Notes: generated by a model not told the origin, from the letters alone. A stretch of 64,000 nt of DNA from Hormiphora californensis (GCA_020137815.1 CM035355.1:7440091-7504090); one strand, 5' to 3'. Counted from the stretch's first letter, positions 1-13,953 are shown. Numbers and translations: made by a program.

Positions 1-247
1 TACGTGTGACGTATCAAATCAATCGAATTGCCAATAATTAGCCCGTACCTTAATAATCAGATTACCTTCATTAATTGGACCAGATATTTGGCAAAATTAA
101 CAGAATTAAAAGGTAAAGTTAGCCACATCATCACATCATGAGATCACATGTGGCTGACTCACAGACTCCACGTACATGATCATGAATGTGAGCCATTGAT
201 CACCATTACTGGCATGAAACAATCTAGCAGTGATATGAATAACAATA

Positions 248-298
248 CACCCCGATTTACCGGGCAAAACTCTTTCCCCCGGTAAATCGGGGTCCGAC
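248..298. repeat. Short inverted repeat with CCCCGATTTA ends
   Basis: The sequence begins CCCCGATTTACCGG and ends in its inverse CCGGTAAATCGGGG followed by TCCGAC. The same terminal motif occurs at 16911-17008 and 59124-59985, so this looks like a minimal or decayed member of one DNA-element family. Confidence 0.55.
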
Positions 299-1255
299 TA
301 TATTTTCATTAAGATAATGGTTACTTACAAACTGGTTTCCAGATAAGCCGATCAAGGATGCGGGTTAGGAGGGCTCCCATAAAATGAAACAGGCATTGGC
401 AAATGTTCCTTAACACTGAATTAGTTGCAGAACCGAGAAGCAACATCACACACATAGAGAGTGGAAGAGATGTGGAGAGAAAGAGAGATATGTAGAGAAG
501 AGAGATAGGTAGAAGAGAGAGAGAGAGATAGGTAGATAGGTAATGGAAGAGAGAGAAAAGAGATAGATAGGTAGACCGCTTCCGTTAGGCGACTTATTAG
601 CGTGCCTTTTGTGTATAGCATACATGCAGGCTCGAATAGTTACAATGGGAAGAGAGATAGAGAGAGAAAGAGAGATAAAGGACAGAGAGGAAGAGAAATG
701 AACACAAAGATGCGGGAAGGAGATTCAAGACTGCTGTAGGAATAAAGAAATTTACTGGATCAATGAATGGAGAGAAGGGAAACGTATTACAGCCTCAAAT
801 AATACACATAGCACGTATAGTACAGTGTTGAAATATGTATTCAATCACCCACACCCTATCACACATATGTATAGAGTATGTTGGATAAGCGATATATCAT
901 GACGCATCATATCCATTTCCTAGTTGAGCACAATTTCCTCCTTTTTCACAACTACAACTTTATAACATATCGCAGTTCAACTAGGATTATCATTGTACTC
1001 ACAGGAGCTAGGTGTAGTGTTGTTAGCTGCGTTGTTCTTCCCAGATCCACTACGTGCTGTTCGATCCATGGTGGTGTGTAACAAGTGTATCAAACAGGTC
1101 AAAATAGTTGTGTCAGACAATAATCAGGGACGACATATTATCTGGATGATCAAAATGATGCGATAACGGGGCCCGGGGAGATAGATATAGAGACAAAGGG
1201 GTAGAGAGAGAGAGAGATAGCTGATGGGGAGCTGGCGATGATCGTGCTGCGGCAA

Positions 1256-1500
<245 letters not shown>

Positions 1501-2442
1501 AAGATGATTGAAATAGAGAGAAGGTAAGGTTGTGAGGGTGCTAAAAATAGCTGCAATGGTGTGTGCAGTCACCGCATATTCAAGAGTATTTTAACTAAGC
1601 CTAGTAAATCATTTCACGGATACCTCATCACCACACGACAGCATAGAACACTAGATGTGCGCAAAGTTACTATTTGAAACTAAAGCAAGTGATAGAGTCA
1701 AACAAAATGTAACAGCAAAATGGGACTCTGCGGTTATTGATATCTGAAGACTATTACTCCATCAATTTGTGTCTCCTCCCTCCCTCACTTACATACACAC
1801 CTCTTGATAGATAGTTGATTTTGGCTGCATTCCAATTCTTTAATACGTCACCTCTCTTCATTCATTAGCACTGTATGTGAAGAAGACGCACAGATAGTTT
1901 CCTTGTCTTGCACCCTCCTAGCAGAATTTCACTCTCTCTTGTCGGTGACACTGTGTTGGCACAGGTGCCGCGGCTGAGTCTCGTGAGATACATGTACGGA
2001 GGGCGGGGTGACGCGCGGGTTGGCTTCTCCGCGCGGCGAGTGTAGCGTATGTGAGTGTGTGTGTCTGTGTATGTGTTGGTACTGACAAGGAACCCTGGAC
2101 ATTGTTTTGTTGTTTTTTCTGCAACAACATATTTTCAAGTCTAACACGACACATTATTTTCAGAGATAAAAACGGATTGAAAATTGAAATAAACTGCAAC
2201 GATAATACTCGGATCTGTACGGAAAATCCACAACCCGCGACACCAAAGAGAGAAAGAGACTCTATGAGAGAGACCCCATTGTTTACCCTGTTCAACAAAT
2301 AAAAGAGAGAAAAACTGTTTTTTGTTTGTCAAGTGAAATACACTTGTATTAAATTCATTTTAACATGAGACTTCATAAGAAAATCTGTCTTTTATCCTTT
2401 GTATATCCCTCTCTGGTCCGTCTCGCGGGACAGGGTCCCTTT

Positions 2443-4349
2443 TTACATGGCGGCTGAAGACGAATCACCGTCAGAATTGGCCCTGCTAGGTACAGGACTA
2501 CCGGTGGGGGTTCCAGTTGGTGTGGAATGGGGGCTCTGGTGGGGTGTGTGCAGGAACTGCTTTTCATCATCACGCTCAAAGTTGATCTGAGGGGAAGGTG
2601 AAAATAGTTGATTACGATCATTTGCTGTCTAGAAATTATCATCGGTAATTGCATCTCCCTGCACGCTGAAAAACTACTGTTGCCAAGGCAACAAGAATGC
2701 ACAATATTGGTTACCTCTCTGGGCGAGGGTGTAGGAGGGGGTCGGGCATTGGCAGCTGAGTTAGGGTCAAACCAGGGGTGGGCTAGCAGTTCCCGGATCG
2801 TTACTCTCTTTGTGATGTCTGGCACCAGCATAGAGGTGATCATTTCCCTGCAGGCTGGGGGAGATAATACCGGGGTTACTACTACAAAGGGCAATGCTCT
2901 GAACACATCTCGCTCTCTCAAATAGAGCTGCCTCGTAGTGGGGTGATCAGTGTCTCTTATCCATTCAATCGATCTAAACTTGTCGTGTAATAAGTTAACT
3001 TATTACACAACAAGTTTAGATCGATTGGTACTCTCAAGTACTTACCATCGGATACATTTGAATGGAAAGTGATGCCTTTGTTAATTGCTGCAAGTAGGTT
3101 CTTGACACTTGTATCATTGAAGGGTAGCTTGCCGTTCACCATGGCAAACAGCACAACTCCCCTGAAAATAAGGGAAGTTAAAATGAAAGGGAGCTTGTGG
3201 GTGTGGTGTTTATGAAGTAGACTCTTCTCATTCATCTCGGACACGATGTAGAAATGACATTTTCTCAGGACGAGGTCTTATACTCTAGACACTAGGCGGA
3301 AAGTTCACTGAACCCAAGATAGATTTAATTTTCTTCTCTCAATCTCAATTTGTGGCTATCTCTGTCGGAGATTCTCCGTGCATATAATAACGTTTGAATA
3401 TTATGTCATGTCTCTCTGCATTATATGCGGTTATAGATTACACACTTACAAGCTCCAAATATCAGATATTCGTCCGTCGTAGTCCTTTCCTCTGACAATT
3501 TCGGGGGCTGCATAGGCCAGTGAACCACAATGGGTCTTCAGCAGGCAGCTCTCGGGAATAATTGTTCTTGCAAAGCCAAAATCTGATAATTTGACCCTGG
3601 AAATTGGAGGGGAGTTAGAGAGTTTGTGTTTTATCGGATGAATGCTCATTACCGGCCTCGCAGGTACTCCGGGTATTGTCTATCGGCTAATGACCATCAT
3701 CACCCCTCCCCTCTGTCTTCTTAGCATTACTCACATCATATCTTTGTCGAAGAGAATATTCTCGCACTTCAAATCCCGATGTACAACATTTCTCTCGTGG
3801 CAATACTCGACCGCCTGTAAAATCTGTTTGAAGAACACTTTTGCATCTTTCTCGGGGATTTTCCTATGATTGGCATTGATGTAATCCAGAAGGTCACCCT
3901 TCTCTGCCTCTTGCATCACAATATACATGCTCCTCTCAGTCTCCAATATTTCCAGCATCTGGACGATGTTTTTGTGGCGGAGCTTGTGTATACATTGAAT
4001 TTCCCGGGGCAGAAATTTGGTGAGGTAATCCTTGGGGGCACTTTTCTTTGAGATAATCTTTATCGCAACCTAGCAGTGAGGTATGGACGGTTAACTTAGT
4101 TTACAAAATGTTGGTTTAGGTTGACAGAAGTCAGAACCATAATGGAACATAAACTCATGGCTATAAAAGCATGTTTCATTGTATTTTACATACGTTCATT
4201 TTGAATTTTTCCGAGTAGCACCGGCGGACTTTGGCGTAGGCCCCTGTTCCAATGACATCCCCAAAGATATACCCAGGGATCTTCTCACGGGGTCTCGGGA
4301 TCGCTGAAGGACTGGCCGGCTCAGAATCTGATCTACTGCTTGTTGACAT
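2443..4349 (-). CDS. TSSK-like serine/threonine kinase
   Basis: Protein kinase of the testis-specific (TSSK) branch of the CaMK group; in animals these act in sperm differentiation. Coding exons on the minus strand are 4349-4194, 4069-3735, 3596-3450, 3161-3046, 2854-2715 and 2586-2443. Together they total 1038 bp (345 aa) with consistent phases. Visible motifs are the glycine loop GTGAYAKV, VAIK (ATP-binding Lys), catalytic HRDLKCEN (the Lys-Cys-Glu-Asn form is typical of TSSKs), DFGFAR, a CGSLAYAAPE activation segment, and SDIWSLGVVLFAMVNGKLPF. The C-terminal tail is Pro/Ser/Thr-rich and ends SSSAAM. The start MSTSSRSD lies 16 bp inside an exon that opens after an AG at 4366, so a 5' UTR exon lies upstream. 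No catalytic residue is missing. The exact TSSK paralogue cannot be assigned. Confidence 0.88.
2966..3027. repeat. 62-bp near-perfect hairpin in a kinase intron
   Basis: CAATCGATCTAAACTTGT runs into an inverted copy ending ACAAGTTTAGATCGATTG, with about 30 paired bases per arm, one unpaired base and essentially no loop. It lies in the intron between the last two kinase-domain exons. It could be a small foldback element; I cannot call it a miRNA because the loop is too short. Confidence 0.7.
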
Positions 4350-4365
4350 GACAATAGATGTGTAC

Positions 4366-6937
4366 CTGAAAGTTGGATCAAATTGAAAATTTTGAACGTT
4401 TTTTGTATGAACTAGAGTGGTATGAGGAGTTGAAAAGTAATCAGTCAATTACTTACTAGGTGTTCATTTGCTTTGGATGAGTGTTAAAGTAAAACGTCAA
4501 ATCCCGGGAGTAAAGATACGAGTGTAGGACTTGAAATAAGTTTGCACGTGCAAGTATGGCCGATTCCTGGAACCCTTGGCACTGTTCCCTTGGTAACATA
4601 TCCGTATCTCGACAGTTAATAGAACTCTTCGGCGTGTGTGTCATGTCTGTGTGCAATAATTCTTGATGAGAAAGGGCAAGCGGTGGACAATTTCCATGCC
4701 AAGAGCGCTCAATAATTAACACTGTCAGCGTCGTCAGTTAATTATTGTATCACATTCAGCTAGCCGTCGCGATACCAGTAAACAGACTAGATCGTCTTAA
4801 ATTAGCCGATTTACTTGTACACTTTTTATCACAGCAAATTCGATTGAAATCATCAGCACAGACACGCACTGATTTTGTCATTTTTCTGGCATTGTGACAT
4901 GCCTCATGTCATGAGGAATTATGGAGAAGGTGTAGACATTTCTGTTCGCTGGGTGAAAGCTCTTACCTCCCATAAGAAATCACTGGTTTTAAGTTTCATG
5001 CTGCACTGCTCTCTTATTGCTTTCCCTTGTTGTTGTTGTAACCCCTTACTCACCAAGCTCTCCGAGTTCTTTGATTCCAGCTTAGCAGCTCCCTGCGCTA
5101 GCCATTGCCTATGTCAATTGTATCATCCGTGGAAGCGGAACAAGTCGTCACATGACCTGGAGACCTGGGGTAGAGAAAGTGGTACAGGGTATGGTAATTG
5201 AGTTCTAATACACATGGCTCTTCCGTATGTCAACCCCACAAATTTGTCACTCGTAGCTGAGTTTGACAGGGTGTATGACATACACTGTATGTGAGTGTAT
5301 CTCCCCAGCGTAGCTTCAATACACATTTTATTTCATTTCATCAAGTCGAATATTGAGTGACATTGACAACTGCAACTGTGAAAGTTGAGTGAACTGTGAA
5401 CCTAATTCTTTTGATGCATCTGCTCTATTACTTTATTTCAATTTGCTTATGCTGGCATCTGTTGGCAAATTGGTAGGTATGTCACTCTACTTAGATCAAT
5501 AATAAGAGATGTACTGAAATGTCGGTAGAGAGAAGCGAACTCTGTCAAGTGACAAGAGAATCGTACCACTCACAGTAGCTCAGAAATTTGATCAAGTGAT
5601 TTAAACTTGAGGCAATGCTACGTCTAGCGCATGTACAACTGAGTATCCTCGCCTAGAGCCAAGACTAGCACATGATGTATATTATATGTATGTGCGTTGT
5701 ATGGGTTGTTAGTGTTTAAAAACAATGTAGTTTCTACTTCCTTCAGTCCCTCACACATCCTGATACAATTTAGTCGCCCTTTCTCTTTGGACTTTGAAGC
5801 TGCAGTTTGCTTTGGACGTGCAGTATTTATGTATAGATATTTAGTAACGGTGAATCATGGCATGATTTATGTATTCTACTTCTAGCTTGTACGATAATTA
5901 ACTTTTTAAACATCGCGACACATATTTCGACTTCATCTGTCATGGTCTGATAGAAGCCCGCATATTATCGCCTATTATTTCTCTATGGACTGTCGTGAGA
6001 ATCCTCGAGATTCAAATTTTCTTTTCAAACTTTATTCACGTCATCCTTTTCCTAAATTTCTCACGAGGCATCACTCTTTTCATATCAACTGACCGTCTTC
6101 TTTCAGTAGTCTTCAGTCATTACACATTCAAATTTTAGTACTTATGATATATTTCTCTCTGCTATTCTTCGAGTATGTAATTCTCTTATGATTTACATAT
6201 ATCTCTCTCACATGTTCACTTTCTCCGCCAATTCACACTAGACCACAGTCATAACATTAACATGAGAGAACGACTTTCTGTCGTCGACAGAAAGTATCTT
6301 AGTTGCACACTGACACATCTATATCGGCCAGTTCGTGTGTCATCTTGATCTATATCAGGGATTGAAATTTGTTCTTCCACTTTTAATTTCAGTGCCTATT
6401 CTTGGCAGAAATTTCTTTGCTATACAATTTATAACATTGTCTTTTTAAATACATAATTATCTAACGATTGTTGACGCGGATACATTAAAAACATGTACAT
6501 ATAGCTGTCTTTTAGCCAGTGTTGTTTGTAATTCAGAAGTTGTTCTGAACAGTAGAACATATTTTGGTTGTAAACGTTGTTTTTAAAACGAGTTTTCCAA
6601 TTACAACTTGTATAGTATAACCCTGTAGACTAGCTTAATTTATAAAACCTTGACTTTCTTGATCTAGCAAAACGTCAAAACGATTCTGTGAATAACTTCG
6701 GAAGTTGAGACTCTATCAACTCATCATATCAAGGCATCATATCGCGTGTAATACCCTACTAAAGCATACCGATGTGACGCGATCATACTAGCTCAAAAAG
6801 AAATCTCGACAGCCGTTTTTGGTATAATCAACTGCGGTGGATTGTGAAGCTAACTTACAAAGGGAGCACCAGAAACGAGAATATTCTGTGCTTTGAATAT
6901 ACTTACAATACAACAGCTCCCAGCTCCATCCCCTTCA
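4366..6937. other. Intergenic region between kinase and E-Syt
   Basis: This should contain the 5' end and promoter of the minus-strand kinase gene and the promoter of the plus-strand tether gene, which are divergent. I see no further coding exon. One small palindrome (ACTTTCTGTCG with its inverse) lies near 6272-6295. Confidence 0.5.
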
Positions 6938-9900
6938 ATGGGCGTGTCTTGGTACTACGTAGCGCTTGTCAGCGCTGCCCTTGGTGCCACAATTTCCCTC
7001 TCCTTGACACTCCTGGCTTTGTTTTACCTGAAAAAGAAACGGAGGTGAGATTAGGATAATTTATTGCTGCAATTCTTTAGGCGTAATATAAGGGATTTGT
7101 GTTTTGCCAGAGCTAAGCTTGTATTGTTTAAAACTCTCTTTATGACTATGTTGTCAACAACTTCACACCTGTTATAACTTGGATAGTTAAGTACTCAACA
7201 ACAGTTGTGTGTATTTTGCAGGACTCAGACTCACGAGGAACGGAGGCATGAGTTTATGCGGAAGAACAGTCGTCACCTTACAATAGCTGGTAAGAGACAG
7301 AGAGAGGGTAGAGAGATAGAAGTTGAAGAAGTGATCAAAGTTTTATCTCAAAAAAACCAAAACCCCATTTTTGAAAAGAGAACCTAAGATGTTGCAGGTA
7401 GAGTGAGCAGACCAGAGAGCATCAACTGGTTGAATGTGATGATAAAACTGTTCTATGAAACAAACCGGAAATCTATCTTTCTGAAGATCAAAGAAACTCT
7501 GGATCCCATTTTGAGTGAAGTAAAGCCCACTTACATCTCTAACATTGCCCTCACGTAAGGTTTTAATTCTGGGAACCCCGAAAGAATTCTAAATTTTCCA
7601 GGTTCCTCACATGACAGTTGTCTAGTGAACCTTGCTTCGGACCCTGCCTCTCTTAGAAGGGTATGGTACGAACTAAAAAAAGACAGTCCTGTCAATCTAT
7701 CCACCCTCTCAGGCAGTTTGATTTCGGAGCCTCTACCCCTGTTATAGAGGGTGTAACTGGTTCTCAGGAGAGTTCGGAACAGGACAAGAGGTTCTACATT
7801 CTGGAGATACGACCTGTTATCAGTTCTAACGACTTCAAAATGATGTTCAAGGTATCATCAACATTGTATTGGCACGTCAAAAGATCTAACTTGGTTTCGA
7901 GACATTCGAGACAATTTTCTGTAACCTGTACCGTTTTTTAATGTTTGGGTCGCCGCCAGAAACCTGAACACAATCCCCACTCAAAGCAATACACTTGAAC
8001 ACTCAATTCAACACACCACCCTGCACTAGGTTGAGTTCAAGTTCAAGAACATCAATATTGATGTGTTACTGAAGGATGTTCACTACTGTGGAAAGTGCAA
8101 GTTTGTCACAGAGCTGGATCCCAGACATCCCTTCCCCTGCATCACTAGGGTGTTCATCACCCTTATGGAACGACCCAAGGTAAATAATGTCTTATCCTTA
8201 CCTATATATACATATAGCGTGCTAAAATTAAACTCAGATTGCTTTGTCCCACTAAAACGTTATTGGGACAAAGCAACCTTATAAAGACTGCCCTCTGATC
8301 CTGTGAGTGGAGCGGGGAGCGTGGTCAGGAGTGGCGCTGACAATAGTCTAAAGATCACCCCCTCTCTATCCAGGTTGATTTCAATATTGAGTTCCTGACG
8401 AACCTGGATATGGACCTATTACCAGGCCTCAAGGATTGGATGAGAAACATTATAGAGGATACCGTCGCCAAAATGCTAGTCTTCCCTGGCAGGATTTATC
8501 TTGACTTCAGTAAGGTATGTACAAACATGGGAATGATGAACTAGGCAGTAGGTAGGTTTTTAGACAACCTCATCGTAAAATTTCAGAAAAGGTCTAGGCC
8601 TAGCTAGGGATAGTTAGCAGTGGGGCGAGGTGAGGTATATACCCGAAACTTTTGACAACAACAACCCCTCCCTCAGGATACACATTACACCTGAAATGAC
8701 AACAACCCTCTCTTTCTCAGGACGAGGTGGAGACCCTTATTATCCCACGGAACCCAACACTGGCAATTGGAGTGTTATTGGTTGACATTGACCTGTATTT
8801 GCTGTCCAATAGTAGCAGTAAAAATGTACATGATCTACATGTAAAGGTGAGAGAGCATGAGGGTTGAATACGTGGGGTTTGACAGAGATACTCCCTTTGG
8901 TGGAACTACGGTCACCATTGGTAACCATTAGTCACCATTGGTAACCATTGGTAACCATTGGTAACTAGGATAAGAATTAGATCGAACATATATCTTCAGG
9001 TAAAAACGCCAAACTGTGAACGAGAATCGACGGTTCTCCTCAACAATGATTCCTCACGGACCGTGAAATCTTTCAACCTCTTTGTTTATGACTATGATGA
9101 GGTATTATAGTACTAGTAGTAGTCGAGTGAAAGCCGGGCACTGAGTTTGTTATTCCCATCCCTAATTAATTCATAATTAATCGATGATTAATCTACAAAA
9201 TATTGACACACCTGATCTGTCCCAGCCACTAAAATGATATAATTCCTCTTATTTAGTTTCCTGGAGCTCATTAATTGTACCCTGCCCAGGTACTAAAGAT
9301 ATCTGTTCAGAAGAGCCACCACATGCAGGCCCTAAGTGGGCAACTCATATCAACCAACAAATATGTCTCAACCGAGGTTTGTAGTTGGGCAATATGTCTC
9401 AACCGCGGTAACTGCAGTTCAGATATGTAGTAGTATGACTTAAAGTAGTTGACTCAAAGTAGTATGACCCAAAGTAGTTGGGCAATAGATGGCATCTGGA
9501 ATTCTGACCTGCAAAACTTTTCCCGTGTGCTGTCTATCCATGACCAGTCATTGACCACTCTCCTCGGCCAAAGGTCAGATGCACACTGCACCTAGTTGTG
9601 AAACTACATCACCAAGTAATTACATCTACCCTGCAGTTGATACTACTGGAGGCGTTCAGAGAGTCAGTTGTTGAGCGGACTATGGAAAACAGAACAAAGA
9701 ATCTAGGGTTTAAAGTGAGCGCTAAGATCGAGGCACTACCCATGGTACCCATTCACCAGGCAAACACTGAAGTTACAGGTATATATACACAGAATCGGCC
9801 ACTGTTCAGTGAACAGTGTTCACGCCCCGCTCTTCTGAGGGCGGATTGGGCAACTGGGGCCCATTTTGATGCCTGACAGCACATCTAGACATTCAAGATG

Positions 9901-11340
9901 TTCATTTATAGAACCACACATCTTTCTAACCTCCCCTCTCATTCAGACTACAGAGAGATAGTGGGGGAGGAGAGTGCCATGGGTGGCAGTAAGATGAAAC
10001 CTTGTCCTATTCTCGGGTCACCCAGTGGCGTCCTTCAGGTAAAGAAAAAAAAGCTGCAAGAGTGGGAACTAGATCCACCTTACCAAACCACTTTAACGAA
10101 ACCCCATCTGGTCTCTGATGGTGCTGACCCCGTTTTGATTATCAACAGGTCACTCGTATCGGGTGGGGACCGCCAGACTTGATCTAACAACTTGTAGTTA
10201 TTTGAATCCACCCTCCTAGATACACATTCACTACGCAAAAGGGTTGATCAGCGAAGACTTTAATGGAAAGAGCGATCCTTATATAAAACTCTTTTTAAAC
10301 GGAGATCTCATCCACAAATCGAAAACTGTAAGTAACAATTATTGACTAACACGGTACGTACCTAAGTGACTTGCACTAACACAGTCCTTATAAAATAACA
10401 AAAACCCATCTTTTATCTTTATCTCGCAAAATAGAGTACAAGCACTTCAACTCAGGGGCAAATGGCTGGACCCCACCTCGGACACCTATATTTCGCTAAG
10501 ACCTAACTGCAGTTTCCTCTACAGATCCCTAAAACCCTAAACCCGGTATTCAACGATATCTTTGAGGAGACCATACTGGATATCAACACAATTACTTCAA
10601 TTAAATTAGAGCTCTACGATGCGGACGACATTGGAACTGATGATTTTCTAGGAGAAACTTTTGTGGACCTACCCACAACAAATGCCTATAACTTTATGAA
10701 GAGGTATTATTGAAGGGATAAATGGTACACGTGATCTGAGCCATGAGAGGGACAGTGATCCCTTTGGCGTGTTCAGGGAAATTTTCATGGGAGTTGGGGA
10801 AATCAATCTTAGCCCTTCAACTAACACAGTCAGTTTGTCATCAGATAGCTTTCCATCTTTATATCTCCCTACAGATACGATCTGACACGGAAGCCGACAG
10901 AAAAGGCTGGTTCTGTCTTTGTATCTGTGATATTTAGAGAAATAGCACTGAGAAGTACTGCTGGAAACATGACTTGTAGATCACCCTCCCCGGTAAGAGT
11001 CATGTTTACAAATCCACAAGATACTGCCTGTTCTTCTACATGTAGAAGATAGAACACGGGATCTTGTGAACTTGGGGACTGGCCCATCAAGAGCACATGA
11101 AAGGCTATCTTCTCAATTTCTAGTAAGGAATTGGTACATGATTTATATTTCAATCCCTCTTCCCTCTAGGACTCTAAAATGAAGAACGGGAGCGTGAGCG
11201 GAGATTGTTCCGGATCTTTAAAAGAAAAGAAGACCTCCCTCCGAAAAAGACTTTTCAAATCGAATTCCGAGAAAGCCAGTGAGAGGCTCAAACAACCAAC
11301 TTCGCCACGAAACTCTTGTGGTGAACCTAGCTCCCCATAA
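6938..11340 (+). CDS. Extended synaptotagmin-like SMP/C2 tether
   Basis: Endoplasmic-reticulum membrane protein of the E-Syt type, a family that tethers ER to plasma membrane and transfers lipid through its SMP domain. Fifteen exons: 6938-7044, 7222-7289, 7398-7554, 7713-7851, 8030-8179, 8374-8514, 8721-8846, 9000-9101, 9290-9376, 9637-9778, 9947-10038, 10220-10327, 10525-10703, 10875-10992, 11170-11340. They total 1887 bp (628 aa) in phase. Residues 5-30 form an N-terminal membrane segment followed by KKKRR. An SMP domain spans about 62-265 (ESINWLN at its start, LLPGLKDWM within). Next comes a C2-like region (about 268-400) without a recognisable SDPY or Asp-rich loop. A canonical C2 at about 438-555 has GKSDPYIKLF and LYDADDIGTDDFLG, the Asp ligands expected for calcium. 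The tail is basic and Ser-rich. It has two C2 domains, like E-Syt2-type minimal forms, though the first is degenerate. Confidence 0.87.
8239..8276. repeat. Intronic 13-bp stem hairpin
   Basis: TTGCTTTGTCCCA and its exact inverse are separated by 12 bases, inside the intron between E-Syt exons 5 and 6. It could be a short foldback remnant. Confidence 0.55.
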
Positions 11341-12146
11341 TATTAATATTATTCACATATTATCATGGTTTTATAAAATTGTTGCTTTGTTATTTAATTG
11401 TTAGGACACGCTAGGAACATATATTCCACGTATCGTGAGAATTTTCAAAGGACACTACAATTCCAAACAGTGGCACTTGCAGTGGATAAACTGTTTTCAA
11501 GTACAAAATCAGTCGCCAAGTTGATATAGCGAGTTGGACAATTTGAGCTACTTTTATAACACATGCTCCGTTTTTATTTTGATGCTTTTTGGAACTGTTT
11601 AAAATATTTTGAAATGAAATTAGACGAGTTTTAATTCAAATGGGTCGTATTTCTTACCTCAAAATCATTCCATATCTTCCGGAGTCTGTGATTCTCCTGG
11701 TTCCCAATGAATGTTATCAAGAACTCGTACAACACTACAACAAAGGAATCCGTTTGGTCACACCGAGATCGATCTCACATATATATCAGATTGTTCATCC
11801 TTCACTAAAAGATAAAAATAGTGTTAGTTCGATTTGATCAGTTCAAAAGTTCATATTTCAAGCTGATCGCCCGTGGGGGTGGGGGGGTTGATGTATGACT
11901 ATGATTGGCGATTGGCATGGGTATGACTTCGTGGACAAATGGTCATTTCATGATTGTGCTACAATCATATTTCTCTCTCCCTCTCACACAGTCTCACAGT
12001 GGCGCAGTGTTCGAAAGGGGAAGTCCTCTCGCGTAAGAGAGAGGAAGCGGAGAGGCAGAGAGAGAGAGAGAGAGAGACGAAGGAGAGAACAGAAGAGAGC
12101 GAGGAGAGGAGAGAGAGAGAAAGAGAGAGAGAGGAGAAAGAGAGAA

Positions 12147-12195
<49 letters not shown>

Positions 12196-12358
12196 GAGAG
12201 GAGAAGAAGAGAGAGAGAGAGAGCGAGAGAGAGAGAGAGAGAGAGAGCGAAGAGAGAGAGAGAGAGAGAGAGAGCGAGGAGAAAGCGATGAGAGAGAGCG
12301 AGAGTAGAGAGCGATAGATCGAAGCTAGAGAGAGCTCTCGATAGCTAGCTCTAGCTAT

Positions 12359-12442
<84 letters not shown>

Positions 12443-12641
12443 GAGAGTCTTACCAGTGTTGAGAAAATGAGATAGAACAGTGTCTCAAGTGGACTCAGTG
12501 AGACAGCTGCTCGTGTTTTGCCACCAATGAAGGAAGAATGGAGGGAGAGAGATAGACAGGGAGAGTGGGAGAGAGAGTGAGAGAGAGAGAGTGGGAGAGA
12601 GAGAGAGAGATACAGGGAGGGTGAGAGAGAGAGAGTGAGAG

Positions 12642-12701
<60 letters not shown>

Positions 12702-13104
12702 AGGGATGGAGAGAGACAGGGGAGACCGTCTCAATGACAGTAGGGGGTAAAATTTACATCATACGACACGAGCATTTGTGCATGCTAGAAACATATGACT
12801 CTCTCTGACTCTCCCCATCTCTCTCTATCTTCACAAAATAATCTAAGACAGCAACGACAGACCAATCGGTAATTAGAAGGCAGAAGCACGTGTGTGTTGA
12901 CATTATGTGCTCCTTCATCAAACAACTTTCGCGTCATTTGTATTCCTGTAGACGCGATCCACACTTCGTACTGCTCTACAAAGATTCCTACTGCAATACT
13001 TGTTTGTTCCCTTATAAATAGGGCCACCTTCTGTTTGGTGTGGTACACTGATCGATAGATCTACCGAACCCTCACAGAGCGGTGTGAGCCACACAACTTG
13101 ATAG
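11341..13104. other. Intergenic region with GA and CT tracts
   Basis: This separates the E-Syt stop from the dynein light chain start on the same strand. It contains the E-Syt 3' UTR, an interrupted GA-rich tract (about 12040-12310), a pure CT tract (about 12358-12439) and a second interrupted GA tract (about 12540-12705). I see no exon. Open frames over the tracts are low-complexity artefacts. Confidence 0.6.
12040..12440. repeat. GA tract facing a CT tract
   Basis: An interrupted (GA)n run of about 270 bp switches at 12311-12357, through a small AGCT-rich palindromic joint (CTCGATAGCTAGCTC), to about 80 bp of pure (CT)n. The two halves are complementary, so the locus can form a long hairpin. 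A separate GA-rich tract follows at 12540-12705. Confidence 0.85.
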
Positions 13105-13953
13105 ATGTCTGCGGAGGATGGTACAGAGGTGCCGTGTCATCTAAAGAGGCCCTTATTACCAGTCAGTAGGAGGGCTCATAACTACCCTCTTATCCAACAA
13201 TGCGACATGACAGGTAGTTTTTGACTCTCAAGGACAGTGTGCTCAGATCGGGCCAGATCGGGTTGCTCCGCCAGACAGTCGTGGAAGGTCTCACCAAAAC
13301 TATAGCCAGCCTCACATACCGTCATACCCAAGACTGTCTAGTGTCAGCATCGTAGATGACTCCACCTTACAAGCACACCTACCTTCAAAGCACAACTTAT
13401 TATGTTCCTCCTCAGAAGAGATGAAGGCTGAAACCCTGGAAGCCTGTGTGACTGCCTTTGACAAGTTTCCCAATGACAATGAACACATCGCTCGCTACCT
13501 CAAGGTAGGTAAACTGAACCCCTGTATGTACCGCCATACAGCCATAACTTAGATCGGGTCGGTGCCACCTGTAACACAGAGAAGAGTTATGGTAACCTGG
13601 TTACTGTTACCATAGCACAGCAGACAGCAGACAGCTCCGAGTAACCCAAAGTTTCCGAGACTCTCCTTCTTCAGGACATGATGGATAAGAGCTATGGGAG
13701 TTGTTGGCATGTCATATCAGGAGAAGGATACGGTTTTGATATAACTCACGAGACACGAAATCTTATGTAAGCAAACACCAAGATTGATTCTCAAATGGGG
13801 TATCTGAGCGTGCGACAATGCGCTCAGCATGTATGAGACTCCTACTAGGAGTTTGTCTATAAATGTGCAGAGAATTGTTACACATCCACTTCTAATTGCA
13901 GGTACATGTTTATTGGAGGGAATACAGCGATTATTATCTGGAAATGCTCTTAG
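13105..13953 (+). CDS. DNAL4: Dynein light chain 4, axonemal
   Basis: LC8-superfamily light chain of axonemal outer-arm dynein, expected in motile cilia and flagella. Exons are 13105-13213, 13416-13504, 13675-13766 and 13902-13953, giving 342 bp (113 aa) in phase. Recognisable blocks are YPLIQQCDMT, EEMKAETLEACVTAFDKFP, DMMDKSYGSCWHVISGEGYG, FDITHETRNLMYMF and the C-terminal IIIWKCS. The GxGYGFxITHE block and the terminal WKCS are characteristic of DNAL4 rather than DYNLL. Length is close to vertebrate DNAL4 (about 105 aa), with a slightly longer N-terminus. The ATG chosen is the only in-frame one in exon 1 before the conserved block. It is tail-to-tail with GRB2, about 630 bp away. Confidence 0.9.

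Noticed and set aside
2966-3027. miRNA precursor
   Set aside because: The arms meet with no usable loop and there is no asymmetric bulge pattern, so a small foldback is likelier.
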